NCBI GenBank assembly: GCA_963666575.2
Contig: CAXXYG010000020.1
Location: 1-64,000, forward strand
DNA length: 64,000 nt
Direction of reading: 5' to 3'
Source of the DNA: JABMQB01 sp963666575
GTDB lineage: Bacteria; Bacteroidota; Bacteroidia; Bacteroidales; Prolixibacteraceae
Positions 43,829 through 53,946 of the stretch are shown here, one piece after another (within the stretch, counting starts at the first letter, position 1; each line of letters starts with the position of its first letter). The position numbers and the translations under genes were made by a program. The notes under the pieces were generated by a model, which saw nothing but the letters and a program-made list of their open reading frames with translations, did no database searches and was not told the DNA's origin.

Positions 43829-45481
43829 ATGAAAACACTAATAAATAAATATATTTTCGGAATTGTTTTTTTAACAATTCTGATTTCAGCGTGTACTGAT
43901 GATTTTTTGGATAAATATCCTCAGGATAAGCCTAGTCCTGAAAACTATTTGACGGATGAAGCTTCAGCAAAAAAAGTAGCTGCAGCTTCATATAATCCCT
44001 GGACAAGAGTTAATTTGCCCAATATGCATTTTAAGGAGTTTATTATATTATCTGACGCTTTAACTGATGACAGCGATGTTCGCCTTAATGGAAGTTCCAG
44101 GATACAAATGCGAAATTGGGATTTTCAGCCTAACCATGGGACTATAAGCGATTGGTGGACATATATCTATCAAAGTATTAATGCTGCAAATTACGCCATT
44201 GCACAAATCCCAACATTATTGGATAAGGGATTAACTCAGGATAAAATTGATCCTTATATTGCCGAAGCCAGGTTTATGAGGGCGTATGATTATTTAGTCC
44301 TGGCAACATTTTTTGGCGAGGTACCTCTAATCGACCATCCGCTTTCATCGTTTGAAGAATTTTCTCAACCACGTGCTTCTTTGGAATCAATTTATGCACA
44401 AATTATAAGTGATTTTGAATTTGCAAAAGAAAACCTTTTAGATAATGACAATGCCTATAAAGGTACTCCTACCAAAGCAACAGCAGCTGCGTTTTTGGCA
44501 AAAGCTTATTTGTATAAAAAGGATTATTCCAATGCTGAAACCGCTGCCCGAAATGCAGTGACAATTGCTGAAGCAAATGGCTACAAACTTATTGATGATT
44601 TTATGTCGATTTTTGATATCAATAATGAAGGAAATCCTGAACTTTTATTTTATTTTTCGTTTGTTCGGAATAATGAAAACTACAGTACTACTATGACTGT
44701 TGAAAGGGGTATTAGAGATATGCCAGGAGCATTTCGCCACATTCAGGGTGGAGAAGGCTGGGGGTATGCTTTACCCGTTCGCGATTTATATGATGCATTT
44801 GAAAATGGTGATCCAAGGCGTGGTTATACAATAATTGCACCTGGTGATATTTTTGGAATTTATAACAGTGTCGATCCGTTTACTTATAATCATAAAACAT
44901 ACAACGAAGCTGGTCAATTGGTAACTTTTTCAAAAACCTATAATACTGGTGATACGGTTAGGTACGATTATCAATGGTCGCCTACTGGCATGAATGTTCG
45001 GAAACTTACAGAAAATGTGGATGGATTAACCAATGTGAGATATGGAGGGATTGATATCCCGGTTATGAGAATGGCTGATTTATATTTAATTTTGGCTGAA
45101 GCGTTGGCCGAACAAGGGAAAAGTGAAGCTTTGAATTGGGTCAATAAAGTTAGGGCCAGAGCCTCTGTTAATATGCCAGCTAAAACAACAGCCGATGGTT
45201 CGCTGGTTGATATCGTCAGGCACGAACGCCGCGTGGAATTTGCTATGGAAGGCCAACGTATTTTTGACCTTCTTAGGTGGGGTGCCGTAAAAGAAGTTTT
45301 TGGAGATGGGTCGAAGGTAAAACTTCATTTTAACTCTGATTATATTACAGATCCAAGTAGCCGATTTTGTAATCCAACTTCGGGGCTTGCAAAATATCCA
45401 ACTGATCACATACTATTACCAATTCCTCAGTATGAATTGGATCAAAATGAAAAAATTGTAGTAAATAATCCGGGATATTAG
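43829..45481 (+). CDS. RagB/SusD-family glycan-binding outer membrane lipoprotein
   Basis: 550 residues. Lipobox LTILISAC gives lipidated Cys22. Conserved SusD parts: DDFLDKYPQDKPSPENYLTD, AEARFMRAYDYLVLATFFGE, KATAAAFLAKAYLYKKDYSN (TPR-like) and VRHERRVEFAMEGQRIFDLL near the end. It sits on the SusC barrel as a lid and catches the oligosaccharide. 26 bases behind susC. Confidence 0.95.
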   Translation: MKTLINKYIFGIVFLTILISACTDDFLDKYPQDKPSPENYLTDEASAKKVAAASYNPWTRVNLPNMHFKEFIILSDALTDDSDVRLNGSSRIQMRNWDFQPNHGTISDWWTYIYQSINAANYAIAQIPTLLDKGLTQDKIDPYIAEARFMRAYDYLVLATFFGEVPLIDHPLSSFEEFSQPRASLESIYAQIISDFEFAKENLLDNDNAYKGTPTKATAAAFLAKAYLYKKDYSNAETAARNAVTIAEANGYKLIDDFMSIFDINNEGNPELLFYFSFVRNNENYSTTMTVERGIRDMPGAFRHIQGGEGWGYALPVRDLYDAFENGDPRRGYTIIAPGDIFGIYNSVDPFTYNHKTYNEAGQLVTFSKTYNTGDTVRYDYQWSPTGMNVRKLTENVDGLTNVRYGGIDIPVMRMADLYLILAEALAEQGKSEALNWVNKVRARASVNMPAKTTADGSLVDIVRHERRVEFAMEGQRIFDLLRWGAVKEVFGDGSKVKLHFNSDYITDPSSRFCNPTSGLAKYPTDHILLPIPQYELDQNEKIVVNNPGY

Positions 45482-45506
45482 AATGGGAAAAATTTAATTT
45501 TATAAA

Positions 45507-45546
45507 ATAGAGGGCATTACGGTAGTTTTATTGAAATGCCCTCTAT
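45507..45546 (+). terminator. Hairpin between susD and the GH2 gene
   Basis: ATAGAGGGCATT (45507-45518) pairs perfectly with AATGCCCTCTAT (45535-45546). Followed by A-rich sequence rather than T, so it may be a partial stop or RNA processing/stability signal that sets susC/D transcript levels above those of the enzymes. Confidence 0.65.
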
Positions 45547-45587
45547 AAAATTCAAAAAATAACATAAGCCAACTAAACCTATATTTT

Positions 45588-48371
45588 ATGAAAACAATAA
45601 TCTTAATCTTCCTCAGCTTTTTAATTTCTCAGATAATTTTCGCTCAAAAAACAGAAAAAGTTTACCTCAGCGGTATTGATAAAGACCATACTGTTTTATG
45701 GGATTTTATGGTCTCGGGTGGCCGAAAAAGTAATGTGTGGGATAAAATACCTGTACCATCGAATTGGGAAATGCAGGGATTTGGGACTTACAATTACTAT
45801 ACCGATTGGGCAGAAGGGTATGTCCCTGATTCGATTGGGGATTACAAATATTCATTTAAGATTCCGAAAGACTGGCAGGGCCGAAAGATTAATATTGTAT
45901 TTGAAGGGTCGATGACCGATACAGAAGTAAAGATTAATGGTAGGATTGCAGGGCCTATCCACCAGGGAGGGTTTTATGAATTCAGGTATGATATTTCAAA
46001 GCTGTTAAAATGTGGAAAAGATAACCTGTTGGAAGTTAAAGTAAAAAGATTTTCATCTAATAAATCCATAAACCTGGCTGAACGGCGTGCCGATTTTTGG
46101 ATGTTTAGCGGTATTCACCGGCCTGTTTGGCTTGAATCGTTTCCAAAGCAACATATCGAAAGGTTTGCAATAAATGCAAAACATACAGGTGAAATTTCGG
46201 TTGATGTTTTTTGTGAGAATGTGCAAAATGGATCAGTTGTTGAAGCCCGGATAATTGATTCGGAAGGGAAGCAGGTTGGAAAAGCTTTTTCGACAACAAC
46301 CACGAAAGATGTTCAGAAAATAGTATTAAAGTCACAATTTCAGGGAGTTAACCCATGGACCGCCGAATGGCCTGATTTATATACGCTCGAACTTACACTT
46401 TCAGACAAAGGAAAAGAAATTCATAAAGCTTCTGATAAATTTGGTTTCAGGTCTGTGGAAGTCCATAAGAACGATGGAATTTATGTGAATGGAAATAAAG
46501 TTATTTTAAAAGGTTCAAACCGTCATACCTTCTGGCCTACCTCTGGCCGTACCTCAAGTAAACAGTTAAGTATCGAGGATGTATTGCTTATGAAAGATAT
46601 GAACATGAATGCGGTACGGATGTCACATTATCCACCCGAAAAACATTTTCTTGAAATGACCGATTCTTTAGGCTTGTATGTTATTGATGAGCTGACGGGC
46701 TGGCAAAATAAATACGACACACAAGTGGGTGAAAAACTGGTGGCGGAACTTATAAACAGAGATGTGAATCATCCGTCCATAATTTTATGGGCAAATGGAA
46801 ATGAAGGAGGATGGAACCGCGATTTAGATGATGACTTTAATTTGTACGATCCACAGAAAAGAGTAGTTATTCATCCCTGGGAAAATTTGAATGGAATTAA
46901 TACAGCTCATTACGAAATATACGATTGTTGTACCGAAACTTTTCTTCATGGCAATGACCTGATTATGCCAACCGAATTCCTTCATGGCCTTTACGACGGT
47001 GGCAATGGAGCCGGGCTTGAAGATCATTGGAATTTAATGTTACAAAATCCATTAACTGCCGGTGGATTTTTATGGGCTTTTGCCGATGAAGGAATTGTCA
47101 GGGACGACAGGAACGGAGCAATTGATGTGGCCGGAAATAGCGCTCCCGATGGAATTGTTGGGCCGTATAGAGAAAAAGAAGGAAGCTATTATACAATTAA
47201 GGAAATTTGGTCGCCGGTATTTATTCCATTGAGTAATAAAAATATATTCCCATTATCATTTACAGGTGAAATGCAAGTCGAAAACAGGTTTTACCATACC
47301 AATTTGACCGATGTGGATTTTTCATATGAACTGATAAATTATCCCAAACCATGGGCTAAAACTGCCGGGTTCACATCCATGATTCAGCACAAAGTAGAAT
47401 CGCCTGATGTTGCGTCTGGTTATAAGGGTATTTTATCACTCAGCCTTCCTGATGGTTGGCGTGATTACGATGGATTGAGATTGACAGCAAGCGATCATAA
47501 CGGTAAAAATATTTATACATGGTCGTGGATGATTCCTGAATCAAAGGAAATAGCTACAAAGCTAATTCCTCAGAATAATGGAAAATCGAATGGAATTGAG
47601 AATGAAAATGATTACACCCTCGAAGCAGCCGGAATAGTTGTGTCAATAAATAAATCAAACGGGACTATTCAACGAGTTTTAAGTGATGGGAAACCGATTT
47701 CGTTGAGTAATGGCCCGGTAATGGCTAGTGGCAATGCCACCTTAAGAAGTTCAAGGCTTTTTGCCGATGGCAATGACTGGGTAGCAGAATTTTTGTTTAA
47801 TGGAAATCTGAGAAAAATTGTTTGGCGAATGACTCCTGATGGATGGCTAAAATTAAATTATGCATTTCAGTTTAGAGGCCATACTGAACTGGAATATATT
47901 GGTGTATCCTTTGATTATCCTGAAGAAAAAGTTACCGGGATGAAGTGGCTCGGTAAAGGACCCTACAGGGTATGGAAAAACCGAATGAAAGGAGTTGAAT
48001 TCAATGTATGGCAAAAAGATTACAATGATGCTATTACCGGGCTGAGCTGGGAATATCCTGAATTTAAAGGTTTTCATTCCAATGTTTATTGGTCGGTACT
48101 TGAAACCAGGGAACAGCCTATTACCATGGTTTTTGAATCGGAAGATATGTATTTACGGGTTTTTACACCCTCTGAAGCAACAAAAAAAGGATTCGATCCA
48201 CGCACCACTCATGTCGATTTCCCCGTAGGGGATATTTCTTTCCTTGATGGAATAACGCCTATAGGTACCAAATTTCATACGGCCGAAGAACATGGTCCAA
48301 TGGGGCAGAAGAACCAAATACCCCGATTGGGGCGTTGGTTTGAGAGAAACGTTTCTTTCTTTTTTAAATAG
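45588..48371 (+). CDS. GH2-family beta-glycosidase of the polysaccharide locus
   Basis: 927 residues with signal peptide (KTIILIFLSFLISQIIFAQ). Sugar-binding domain about 25-190 (KIPVPSNWEMQGFGTYNYY), immunoglobulin-like domain about 190-290, TIM barrel about 290-560, then C-terminal beta domains. Catalytic acid/base Glu406 in ILWANGNEGGWNRD and nucleophile candidate Glu463 in MPTEFLHGLYDG. The NEGG version is common in Bacteroidota GH2 enzymes whose substrate is not lactose. Specificity (galactose, glucuronic acid or other) cannot be read from the sequence. It is the first enzyme behind susD. Confidence 0.87.
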   Translation: MKTIILIFLSFLISQIIFAQKTEKVYLSGIDKDHTVLWDFMVSGGRKSNVWDKIPVPSNWEMQGFGTYNYYTDWAEGYVPDSIGDYKYSFKIPKDWQGRKINIVFEGSMTDTEVKINGRIAGPIHQGGFYEFRYDISKLLKCGKDNLLEVKVKRFSSNKSINLAERRADFWMFSGIHRPVWLESFPKQHIERFAINAKHTGEISVDVFCENVQNGSVVEARIIDSEGKQVGKAFSTTTTKDVQKIVLKSQFQGVNPWTAEWPDLYTLELTLSDKGKEIHKASDKFGFRSVEVHKNDGIYVNGNKVILKGSNRHTFWPTSGRTSSKQLSIEDVLLMKDMNMNAVRMSHYPPEKHFLEMTDSLGLYVIDELTGWQNKYDTQVGEKLVAELINRDVNHPSIILWANGNEGGWNRDLDDDFNLYDPQKRVVIHPWENLNGINTAHYEIYDCCTETFLHGNDLIMPTEFLHGLYDGGNGAGLEDHWNLMLQNPLTAGGFLWAFADEGIVRDDRNGAIDVAGNSAPDGIVGPYREKEGSYYTIKEIWSPVFIPLSNKNIFPLSFTGEMQVENRFYHTNLTDVDFSYELINYPKPWAKTAGFTSMIQHKVESPDVASGYKGILSLSLPDGWRDYDGLRLTASDHNGKNIYTWSWMIPESKEIATKLIPQNNGKSNGIENENDYTLEAAGIVVSINKSNGTIQRVLSDGKPISLSNGPVMASGNATLRSSRLFADGNDWVAEFLFNGNLRKIVWRMTPDGWLKLNYAFQFRGHTELEYIGVSFDYPEEKVTGMKWLGKGPYRVWKNRMKGVEFNVWQKDYNDAITGLSWEYPEFKGFHSNVYWSVLETREQPITMVFESEDMYLRVFTPSEATKKGFDPRTTHVDFPVGDISFLDGITPIGTKFHTAEEHGPMGQKNQIPRLGRWFERNVSFFFK

Positions 48372-48469
48372 TTCTAAAACCGGAAGGGACATGGATTCTT
48401 AGTATTTAAGAATGTAATTATTTTGATGGATTAAAATGCAGTATTAAAATGGGGATTTTTAAATTTCAC

Positions 48470-50104
48470 ATGAAAATAAATATGCGTTTTCTTGGGATTG
48501 TATTATTCTTATTAATAGCAAAATTTTCTTTTCCTCAATCTCCTCCGGTTATTCCTTATTGGGCTTTTGGGCATTGGATTTGGGAAGATCAGTACAATAC
48601 CCGCCAATCGTTGGAGTTTCTGGTAAATGGGTATTTGGTTAATAATATTCCGGTGGATGCAGTCATAATTGATAGCCCCTGGATGAATAGTTATAACGAT
48701 TTTACCTGGGATGAAAATCGTTATCCAAGAGCTAAAACAATGGTAGACGAGCTGCATGCTAAAGGAATTTGTATAGTACCCTTTTACACAGGAGCCATTA
48801 ATAGTACGTCATCTGATACCAAACTGCAACGTTGTGGTACTTATGACTTTGTTAAAACAGCAGGTTTTTGTATTAACGATAATCAGGAATCCCGTTGGTG
48901 GAAAGGAAATGCTTTACACATTGATTTTACAAATAATGACGCTAAAAACTGGTGGCATACCCAGGTTGATAAATTGCATGAGATACATGCCGACGGGGCG
49001 AAAATTGATTTTGCTTTTAAGTTTTTTGGCGATACTGTAAAAACAAGCCTTGGCAAAATGTTGAATACTGATTTTGGCTATTATTATTATAAAGATGCTT
49101 TTGATTATAATACTGCTAAAAACGATGAGTTTGTAGCTATGACATATGCCTGGTCGGGCAGAGGGCTGGTCGGTTTTCCTTCTTTTTCGCATGTAAATTG
49201 GGTAGGCGATTTTAGAGGTGACTGGCAGGGTATAAATGATCAACTTCAGAATATTTATAATTCAGCAAATGATGGTTTTTCGGGCATTGGATGTGAAATA
49301 GGGGGGTACTGGGAAGTTCCTTCCAATAAGGAACAGTTTATTCGTTATACTCAACTTGCCAGTTTATGCCCGGTTATGATCAATGGAGGCTCTTTAGGCG
49401 CTTTTGCCCATCACTTGCCATGGAACCATGATGCTGAAACATTAAATATTTACCGGAAATTCGTTAAACTTCACCGTGATTTATCTATATATTTGTTTAG
49501 TGCCGGTGTTGATGCAAATTTAAATCATGGCACTATAATTAAAAACCCTTCCTTTCATAATAAAACACATTTTTTAGGAGATGATTTTTTTGTTCATGTA
49601 ATTTGTGATAGTCTCAAAGAGGTTAAAATTAAATTGCCTGAAGAGGGAATGTGGATTAATTATTTTAAGGCAGACTTGATTTTTAAAAGTTCTGAATTAA
49701 TATTAAAAGAGTTTGATTTAGAATCGTATCCATTGTTTGTTAGAGCCGGGGCAATTATTCCTTTTATCAATAACGAAAAACACCTACATTCAGAAAGTCT
49801 TGAGATTAATATTTACCCTTTTGGAAATAGTGAAAAGGTAATTCATAAACCTGTTTCAGATGGAGTTGGGTATAACGATATTCTATTAAGTATTAACGAA
49901 AAAACGGGAATTATTAATGTTACCTCGAAAAAGGAGTTAACTTACGTTTTCATAATAAAATGTTTTGAGGAACCCTTTGATGTTAAAAATTCTGATTCTT
50001 GGAGGTATAATAAACAAAATAATTTACTTGTTATTGAAAAAAAAGGAGAGAACTTTCAGATTAAAATAAAAGGGATGGTTGGTTACTCATTTTTTACGAA
50101 TTAG
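48470..50104 (+). CDS. GH31-family alpha-glycosidase
   Basis: 544 residues from ATG 48470 (ATG 48449 and 48482 are also in frame; the chosen one starts just before the signal peptide MRFLGIVLFLLIAKFSFPQ). The barrel shows AVIIDSPWMNSYNDFTWDEN, ALHIDFTNNDAKNWWHTQVD, nucleophile Asp180 in ADGAKIDFAFKFFGD, and acid/base candidate Asp247 in NWVGDFRGDW. FSGIGCEIGGYWEVPSNKEQ completes the active site. It is shorter than alpha-glucosidases of the family because the N-terminal domain is reduced. Likely alpha-xylosidase- or alpha-galactosidase-like, acting in the periplasm on oligosaccharides imported by SusC/D. Confidence 0.85.
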   Translation: MKINMRFLGIVLFLLIAKFSFPQSPPVIPYWAFGHWIWEDQYNTRQSLEFLVNGYLVNNIPVDAVIIDSPWMNSYNDFTWDENRYPRAKTMVDELHAKGICIVPFYTGAINSTSSDTKLQRCGTYDFVKTAGFCINDNQESRWWKGNALHIDFTNNDAKNWWHTQVDKLHEIHADGAKIDFAFKFFGDTVKTSLGKMLNTDFGYYYYKDAFDYNTAKNDEFVAMTYAWSGRGLVGFPSFSHVNWVGDFRGDWQGINDQLQNIYNSANDGFSGIGCEIGGYWEVPSNKEQFIRYTQLASLCPVMINGGSLGAFAHHLPWNHDAETLNIYRKFVKLHRDLSIYLFSAGVDANLNHGTIIKNPSFHNKTHFLGDDFFVHVICDSLKEVKIKLPEEGMWINYFKADLIFKSSELILKEFDLESYPLFVRAGAIIPFINNEKHLHSESLEINIYPFGNSEKVIHKPVSDGVGYNDILLSINEKTGIINVTSKKELTYVFIIKCFEEPFDVKNSDSWRYNKQNNLLVIEKKGENFQIKIKGMVGYSFFTN

Positions 50105-50153
50105 TTTTAATTTCATTGAATTACATAGTATTAGTTGAGGCGGACAGACTATT

Positions 50154-50981
50154 TTAGTTCGATTCGTTAAAGTAGTTGCTCATGAATAACACCTGGTATT
50201 TAACGGCATTTTTCCGGTAGTCCCAGTTGTGGCTTCCGGGCCTGACAATATAATCGTGAGGAATATTACGGTAAAGCAATTGTTTGTGCAGGTTTTTATT
50301 TACTTCAAAGAAAAAATCTTCAGTTCCACAATCAATCATAATTGCCAGCGATTTTGGAGTGAGCAGGTGAAGCATATTTATTACCGTATTTTTTCCCCAA
50401 CGGTCGGGGAATGTGGAATAAGGGCCAAGTAGTTTTGCCATGTCCCAGTTATTCGGGAACGGGCGAATATCGACCCCTCCACTCATTGTTCCAACTGCCC
50501 TATATTTATCCTGGTGTTTTAATGCTAAATACATGGCTCCATGGCCACCCATACTTAACCCGATAATTGCCCTGCCTGTGCGGTTTATAATAGTTTTGTA
50601 TTTTAAATCAATTTGAGTTATCAGTTCGTTTGAAATATATGTTTCGTATTTTGAGGTTAGGTCAACAGGGCTATCCCAGTACCAGCTGCCAAATCCACCA
50701 TCGGGGCAAACAATTATTAGTTGGTTTTGGTCGGCTTATGTTTCAAAACCATTGCCTTTTTTAATCCAATCGAGGTAGTTGCCACTGTATCCATGCAGTA
50801 AATATACTACGGGCAACTCATGTAATTCCGAATAGTTATCGGGTTTTACTACAATGGCTCTTAGGTTTTTGTTCATCGAATTGCTGAATACGTCAACCGT
50901 ATCGATAACTGCAACATGGTTTGAATGTAGAAAAATAAAACCTAAAAGGAGTGATAATACTAATTGTTTAGTGATTTTCAT
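50154..50981 (-). pseudogene. Secreted alpha/beta-hydrolase esterase with one in-frame TAA
   Basis: A 275-codon frame from ATG 50981 to TAG-side stop 50154 is intact except for TAA at 50738-50736 (codon 82). Signal peptide ITKQLVLSLLLGFIFLHSN, then YLLHGYSGNYLDWIKKG (oxyanion region), after the stop ADQNQLIIVCPDGGFGSWYW, nucleophile Ser in AIIGLSMGGHGAM, IDCGTEDFFFEVN (Asp) and GSHNWDYRKNAV (His). This is the esterase-D/FrmB-like group, in polysaccharide loci often acetyl- or feruloyl-esterases. As the only lesion is one stop, loss is recent or the base is wrong. Confidence 0.85.
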
Positions 50982-51011
50982 TTTGGATTAATTTTCGGAT
51001 AAATGACAATA

Positions 51012-51043
51012 GCCCATGATTATATTATAAAATAATCATGGGC
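51012..51043. terminator. Hairpin between the GH51 gene and the esterase pseudogene
   Basis: GCCCATGATTAT (51012-51023) and ATAATCATGGGC (51032-51043), perfect 12-bp stem, 8-nt loop. No T-run on the minus strand, so it may be a stabiliser or a weak stop between the two genes. Confidence 0.6.
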
Positions 51044-51172
51044 GTAATTTATTTAATTAGAATTTAAAATTCTTGAAAAATCAACATTTTTAACACAATT
51101 TCAAATACCGAAAACTGAAAGATTCAGCCCCATGTTTCAGGGAAAGGTTAAGTTTTGGAAAAAACTAATCTG

Positions 51173-53134
51173 CTATTTTTTTTGGTTCAAGTTAATTACT
51201 AAAACATGGAACGATTCAGCCTGTAATTTGACAGATATTTTTTTATTTTTAACGTCAAAATTATTTTCTACAGGAACAACCAAATAAGGATTGTCCAATG
51301 TGTTTTCATCTGTTTTATTGGCGTGCAGCGTAATGTGTTTTCCCGAATAATTTGTTTTTGGAAGGTCATTTAGATTAAAGGCTACCAGTTTTTTTTGTTC
51401 GCTGGTGTTTGCAATTTTAATAATTAGCTGGTTCTTATTTTTGTCAACAACAGCACTGGCATAAAGCCCATTTTCGCCTTTTAAAATTTTATCTTCCGAA
51501 GTTGCCGAAAGTACATTGGTTCCTGAGTAGTGTGAGTACAATTGTTGAATGTAATAATTGGCTGATTTTACAGAGCGCAAGTTGTCGAACCAAATCATAT
51601 CGGGTTTCCATTGCCAGGCATCAACGTGTGCAAAAAGTGGGGCATAGGTTGCCAAATGTACAACATCAGCATTTCGTTCAATTCCGGTTAAAAATGCTGC
51701 TTCACATAAAGCAGAATAAAACGAATTTTTTTTGTCGGGTTGAATATGGCAGGCATATTCGCCGGCAAAAACTTTTGGGCCATTGCGGTCATATGAATCG
51801 TAGCGGCCAGCATTTGCCAGAAACCATTCGGCTGGCCGGTAATAATGTTCATCTACCAAATCGGCTTTTAAACGTTTCATTTCGGGCCACAGGTAATCAA
51901 ATTCTTTTCCATCGGGGTAAGGGCCCGATGATCCAATGATTTTTATTTCAGGATATTTTGCCCTGATTGCGGCAATAAATTTTTCGAGGTATAACGGAAA
52001 TTCTTCGCCCCATTGCTCATTTCCAACAGCAATCATTTTTAAATCAAATGACCAAGGATGCCCCATTTCTGACCTAACTTTTCCCCAGGTTGAATTGGTT
52101 GGCCCATTGGCAAATTCAATTAAATCAAGTGCGTCTTGAACATAGGGTTCAATATCGTCGAGGTGTTGGTGGTTTTCAGTCACAAATTGGCAAGCCATTC
52201 CGCAGCTAATAACTGGTAATGCATCAGCTCCAAAGTCTTCACATAGTAAGAAATACTCGTAAAAACCCAGTCCGTACGATTGAAAATAATCAGGAGTAAA
52301 TTTGTGCTGAAAGACATAATTCCAACGGTTTTCGTTGAGTGGGCGGTTTTCGACCGGGCCAACTGAATTTTTCCACTGGTAACGTGTTTCAAGCGTATTT
52401 CCTTCGATGATACAACCGCCGGGGAATCGAAAAACACCAGGGTTTAAATCGTCAAGCGCCTGGGCTAAATCCTGACGCATCCCGTTTTTGCGGCCTTTAT
52501 AGGTTTCAACCGGGAACAATGAAACATGCTCAAGGTCAATTGTGCCAAACGAATTCAGGTCGATCCGTAGTTTTGCATGCGTATCGGTTACCGATGCCGT
52601 TAAAACTAATTCATATTTTGACCACTCTTTTGAGTTAACTGTTATTTCTCCATTTCCAACTATTTCGGTCGCAGAAGAATACAGCTCTATTTTTAATTTT
52701 GATTCATCAGCATCCACATTCCTTGCATAAAAACTTAGGGTATAATTGTCGCCTTGTTTTATTCCAATACCTCTGAAACCTTCATTCATTAGACCTGTAC
52801 CGGTTAATAATCCTGAGTTTGTTAACCTTGCGTAATGTGGATTTCGCTCGAAAGGGGCATCGTCGGTTGTTACTTCTACTTTTCCATATGTTATCCATCC
52901 CATAAATGGGGAGTTTGGAAATTCGAACGACCTGTTTTTAATAAGCTCTGCATACAATCCTCCATCGGCTGCAAAGTTGATGTCTTCGAAAAAAATGCCA
53001 TACATATTAGGCTGGACCTGAATATCAATCGATGGTTTACCAATGACTATTTCGGTAACACTGTCCTGTGCAAGAACAGTGTTTGAGAATACAGATATTA
53101 ATAGGATAAAAAGGCAAATTTTTATTTTGATCAT
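51173..53134 (-). CDS. GH51 alpha-L-arabinofuranosidase
   Basis: 653 residues from ATG 53134 (the frame reaches ATG 53209, but a signal peptide starts at 53134: KIKICLFILLISVFSNTVLA). A CBM4-like jelly-roll module lies about 80-210 (YTLSFYARNVDADESKLKIE). The GH51 barrel follows: GVFRFPGGCIIEGNTLETRY, acid/base Glu373 in MIAVGNEQWGEEF, nucleophile Glu459 in VFAGEYACHIQP, then the C-terminal beta domain. It removes arabinofuranosyl side chains, e.g. from arabinan, arabinogalactan or arabinoxylan, in the periplasm. It is transcribed toward the polysaccharide operon; the esterase remnant is downstream. Confidence 0.92.
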   Translation of the reverse strand: MIKIKICLFILLISVFSNTVLAQDSVTEIVIGKPSIDIQVQPNMYGIFFEDINFAADGGLYAELIKNRSFEFPNSPFMGWITYGKVEVTTDDAPFERNPHYARLTNSGLLTGTGLMNEGFRGIGIKQGDNYTLSFYARNVDADESKLKIELYSSATEIVGNGEITVNSKEWSKYELVLTASVTDTHAKLRIDLNSFGTIDLEHVSLFPVETYKGRKNGMRQDLAQALDDLNPGVFRFPGGCIIEGNTLETRYQWKNSVGPVENRPLNENRWNYVFQHKFTPDYFQSYGLGFYEYFLLCEDFGADALPVISCGMACQFVTENHQHLDDIEPYVQDALDLIEFANGPTNSTWGKVRSEMGHPWSFDLKMIAVGNEQWGEEFPLYLEKFIAAIRAKYPEIKIIGSSGPYPDGKEFDYLWPEMKRLKADLVDEHYYRPAEWFLANAGRYDSYDRNGPKVFAGEYACHIQPDKKNSFYSALCEAAFLTGIERNADVVHLATYAPLFAHVDAWQWKPDMIWFDNLRSVKSANYYIQQLYSHYSGTNVLSATSEDKILKGENGLYASAVVDKNKNQLIIKIANTSEQKKLVAFNLNDLPKTNYSGKHITLHANKTDENTLDNPYLVVPVENNFDVKNKKISVKLQAESFHVLVINLNQKK

Positions 53135-53516
53135 TGTTTGTCCTTTTAGTTTTCTGCTGTTATTGTTGTGTCTAAATTTATTCATTTTCGATGAGTATAG
53201 AATTTTCAAAAAGATTGGTTTTTTAATAGCTATTTTATTTAAGCGTTAATATAACACTAATTTATGAAAGGCTAAAAGATATTCTTTTTTCATTCCAATA
53301 TAGTTGGCGTTTTTTTGATTTTGGACTAATCAAAAAAATTATTAATTGAATGAAAATGAATAGTGTAAGTCTTAGTGTAGTTCTAAACTACGGGTTTCGC
53401 ATTCAGAAAACGGTTTAATATTTAAATCTGGATATTTAACAAATAATCAATAAACTGTTTTTATTATCTATGTTTTTAAATATCTAAAAATATTTTTAAA
53501 ACAAACATATGTTCAT
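53135..53516. other. Intergenic region between the polysaccharide locus and the iron-sulfur module
   Basis: About 380 AT-rich bases; it must hold the GH51 promoter (minus) and lead into the next module. No gene recognised. Confidence 0.4.
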
Positions 53517-53551
53517 TATATTTGTTCTCAATTAATTATTTGAAAGGAGGT
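53517..53551 (+). promoter_or_regulatory. Promoter box and strong Shine-Dalgarno of the iron-sulfur module
   Basis: TATATTTG (53517-53524) matches the Bacteroidota -7 box TAnnTTTG; a -33 box is weak (TTTT at 53494). AAAGGAGGT (53543-53551) lies 5 bases before the ATG at 53557 and is a near perfect anti-16S complement, unusual in this window, where other genes lack it. Confidence 0.55.
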
Positions 53552-53556
53552 AAGAT

Positions 53557-53844
53557 ATGCCAGGTAGAGATCAATCAGGTCCTGAAGGATTGGGGCAAAA
53601 AACAGGAAGAGGTTTAGGCAATTGTAGTGGTTCATCAATTAATACTCGTTCATTTTGGGGAGGAACAAAGGTAAAAAACCGGAATCTTCAGAATGGTAAA
53701 GGTTTAGGTTTTGGGCGGAAGAACAGGGTACGTAAAAACAACGAGGTTTTACCAAAACAGGATAATCTTCTTATACAAAAACAGATTGAAGAGTTGCAGC
53801 AGCAGTTAACTGTTTTAGAAAAACAACTTGCCCAATCTACGTAG
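53557..53844 (+). CDS. DUF5320-type small protein
   Basis: 95 residues. It starts PGRDQSGPEGLGQKTGRGLG, the glycine-rich signature of the DUF5320 family (usual form MPGGDRTGPMGMGPMTGRG). The C-terminal 30 residues form a coiled coil (IQKQIEELQQQLTVLEKQLA). Family members stand next to NifX/NifB-like and MinD-type iron-sulfur ATPase genes in anaerobic bacteria, as here. Function is unknown. The gene is preceded by a strong Shine-Dalgarno sequence and followed by a terminator (53859-53888), so it may be made in much larger amounts than the genes behind it. Confidence 0.85.
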   Translation: MPGRDQSGPEGLGQKTGRGLGNCSGSSINTRSFWGGTKVKNRNLQNGKGLGFGRKNRVRKNNEVLPKQDNLLIQKQIEELQQQLTVLEKQLAQST

Positions 53845-53858
53845 ATCTAATGAGTGCG

Positions 53859-53888
53859 AAACAGGCTTTTTTATAAAGCCTGTTTTTC
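53859..53888 (+). terminator. Terminator behind the DUF5320 gene
   Basis: AAACAGGCTTT (53859-53869), loop TTTAT, AAAGCCTGTTT (53875-53885), then TTT. Perfect 11-bp stem. Partial read-through into the next genes is likely, because no other promoter is obvious. Confidence 0.85.
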
Positions 53889-53946
53889 TATTCAACGGTT
53901 TTTATTGCAGCATTTAAATAATTGAATTTAATCAAAGAAGTAAATA

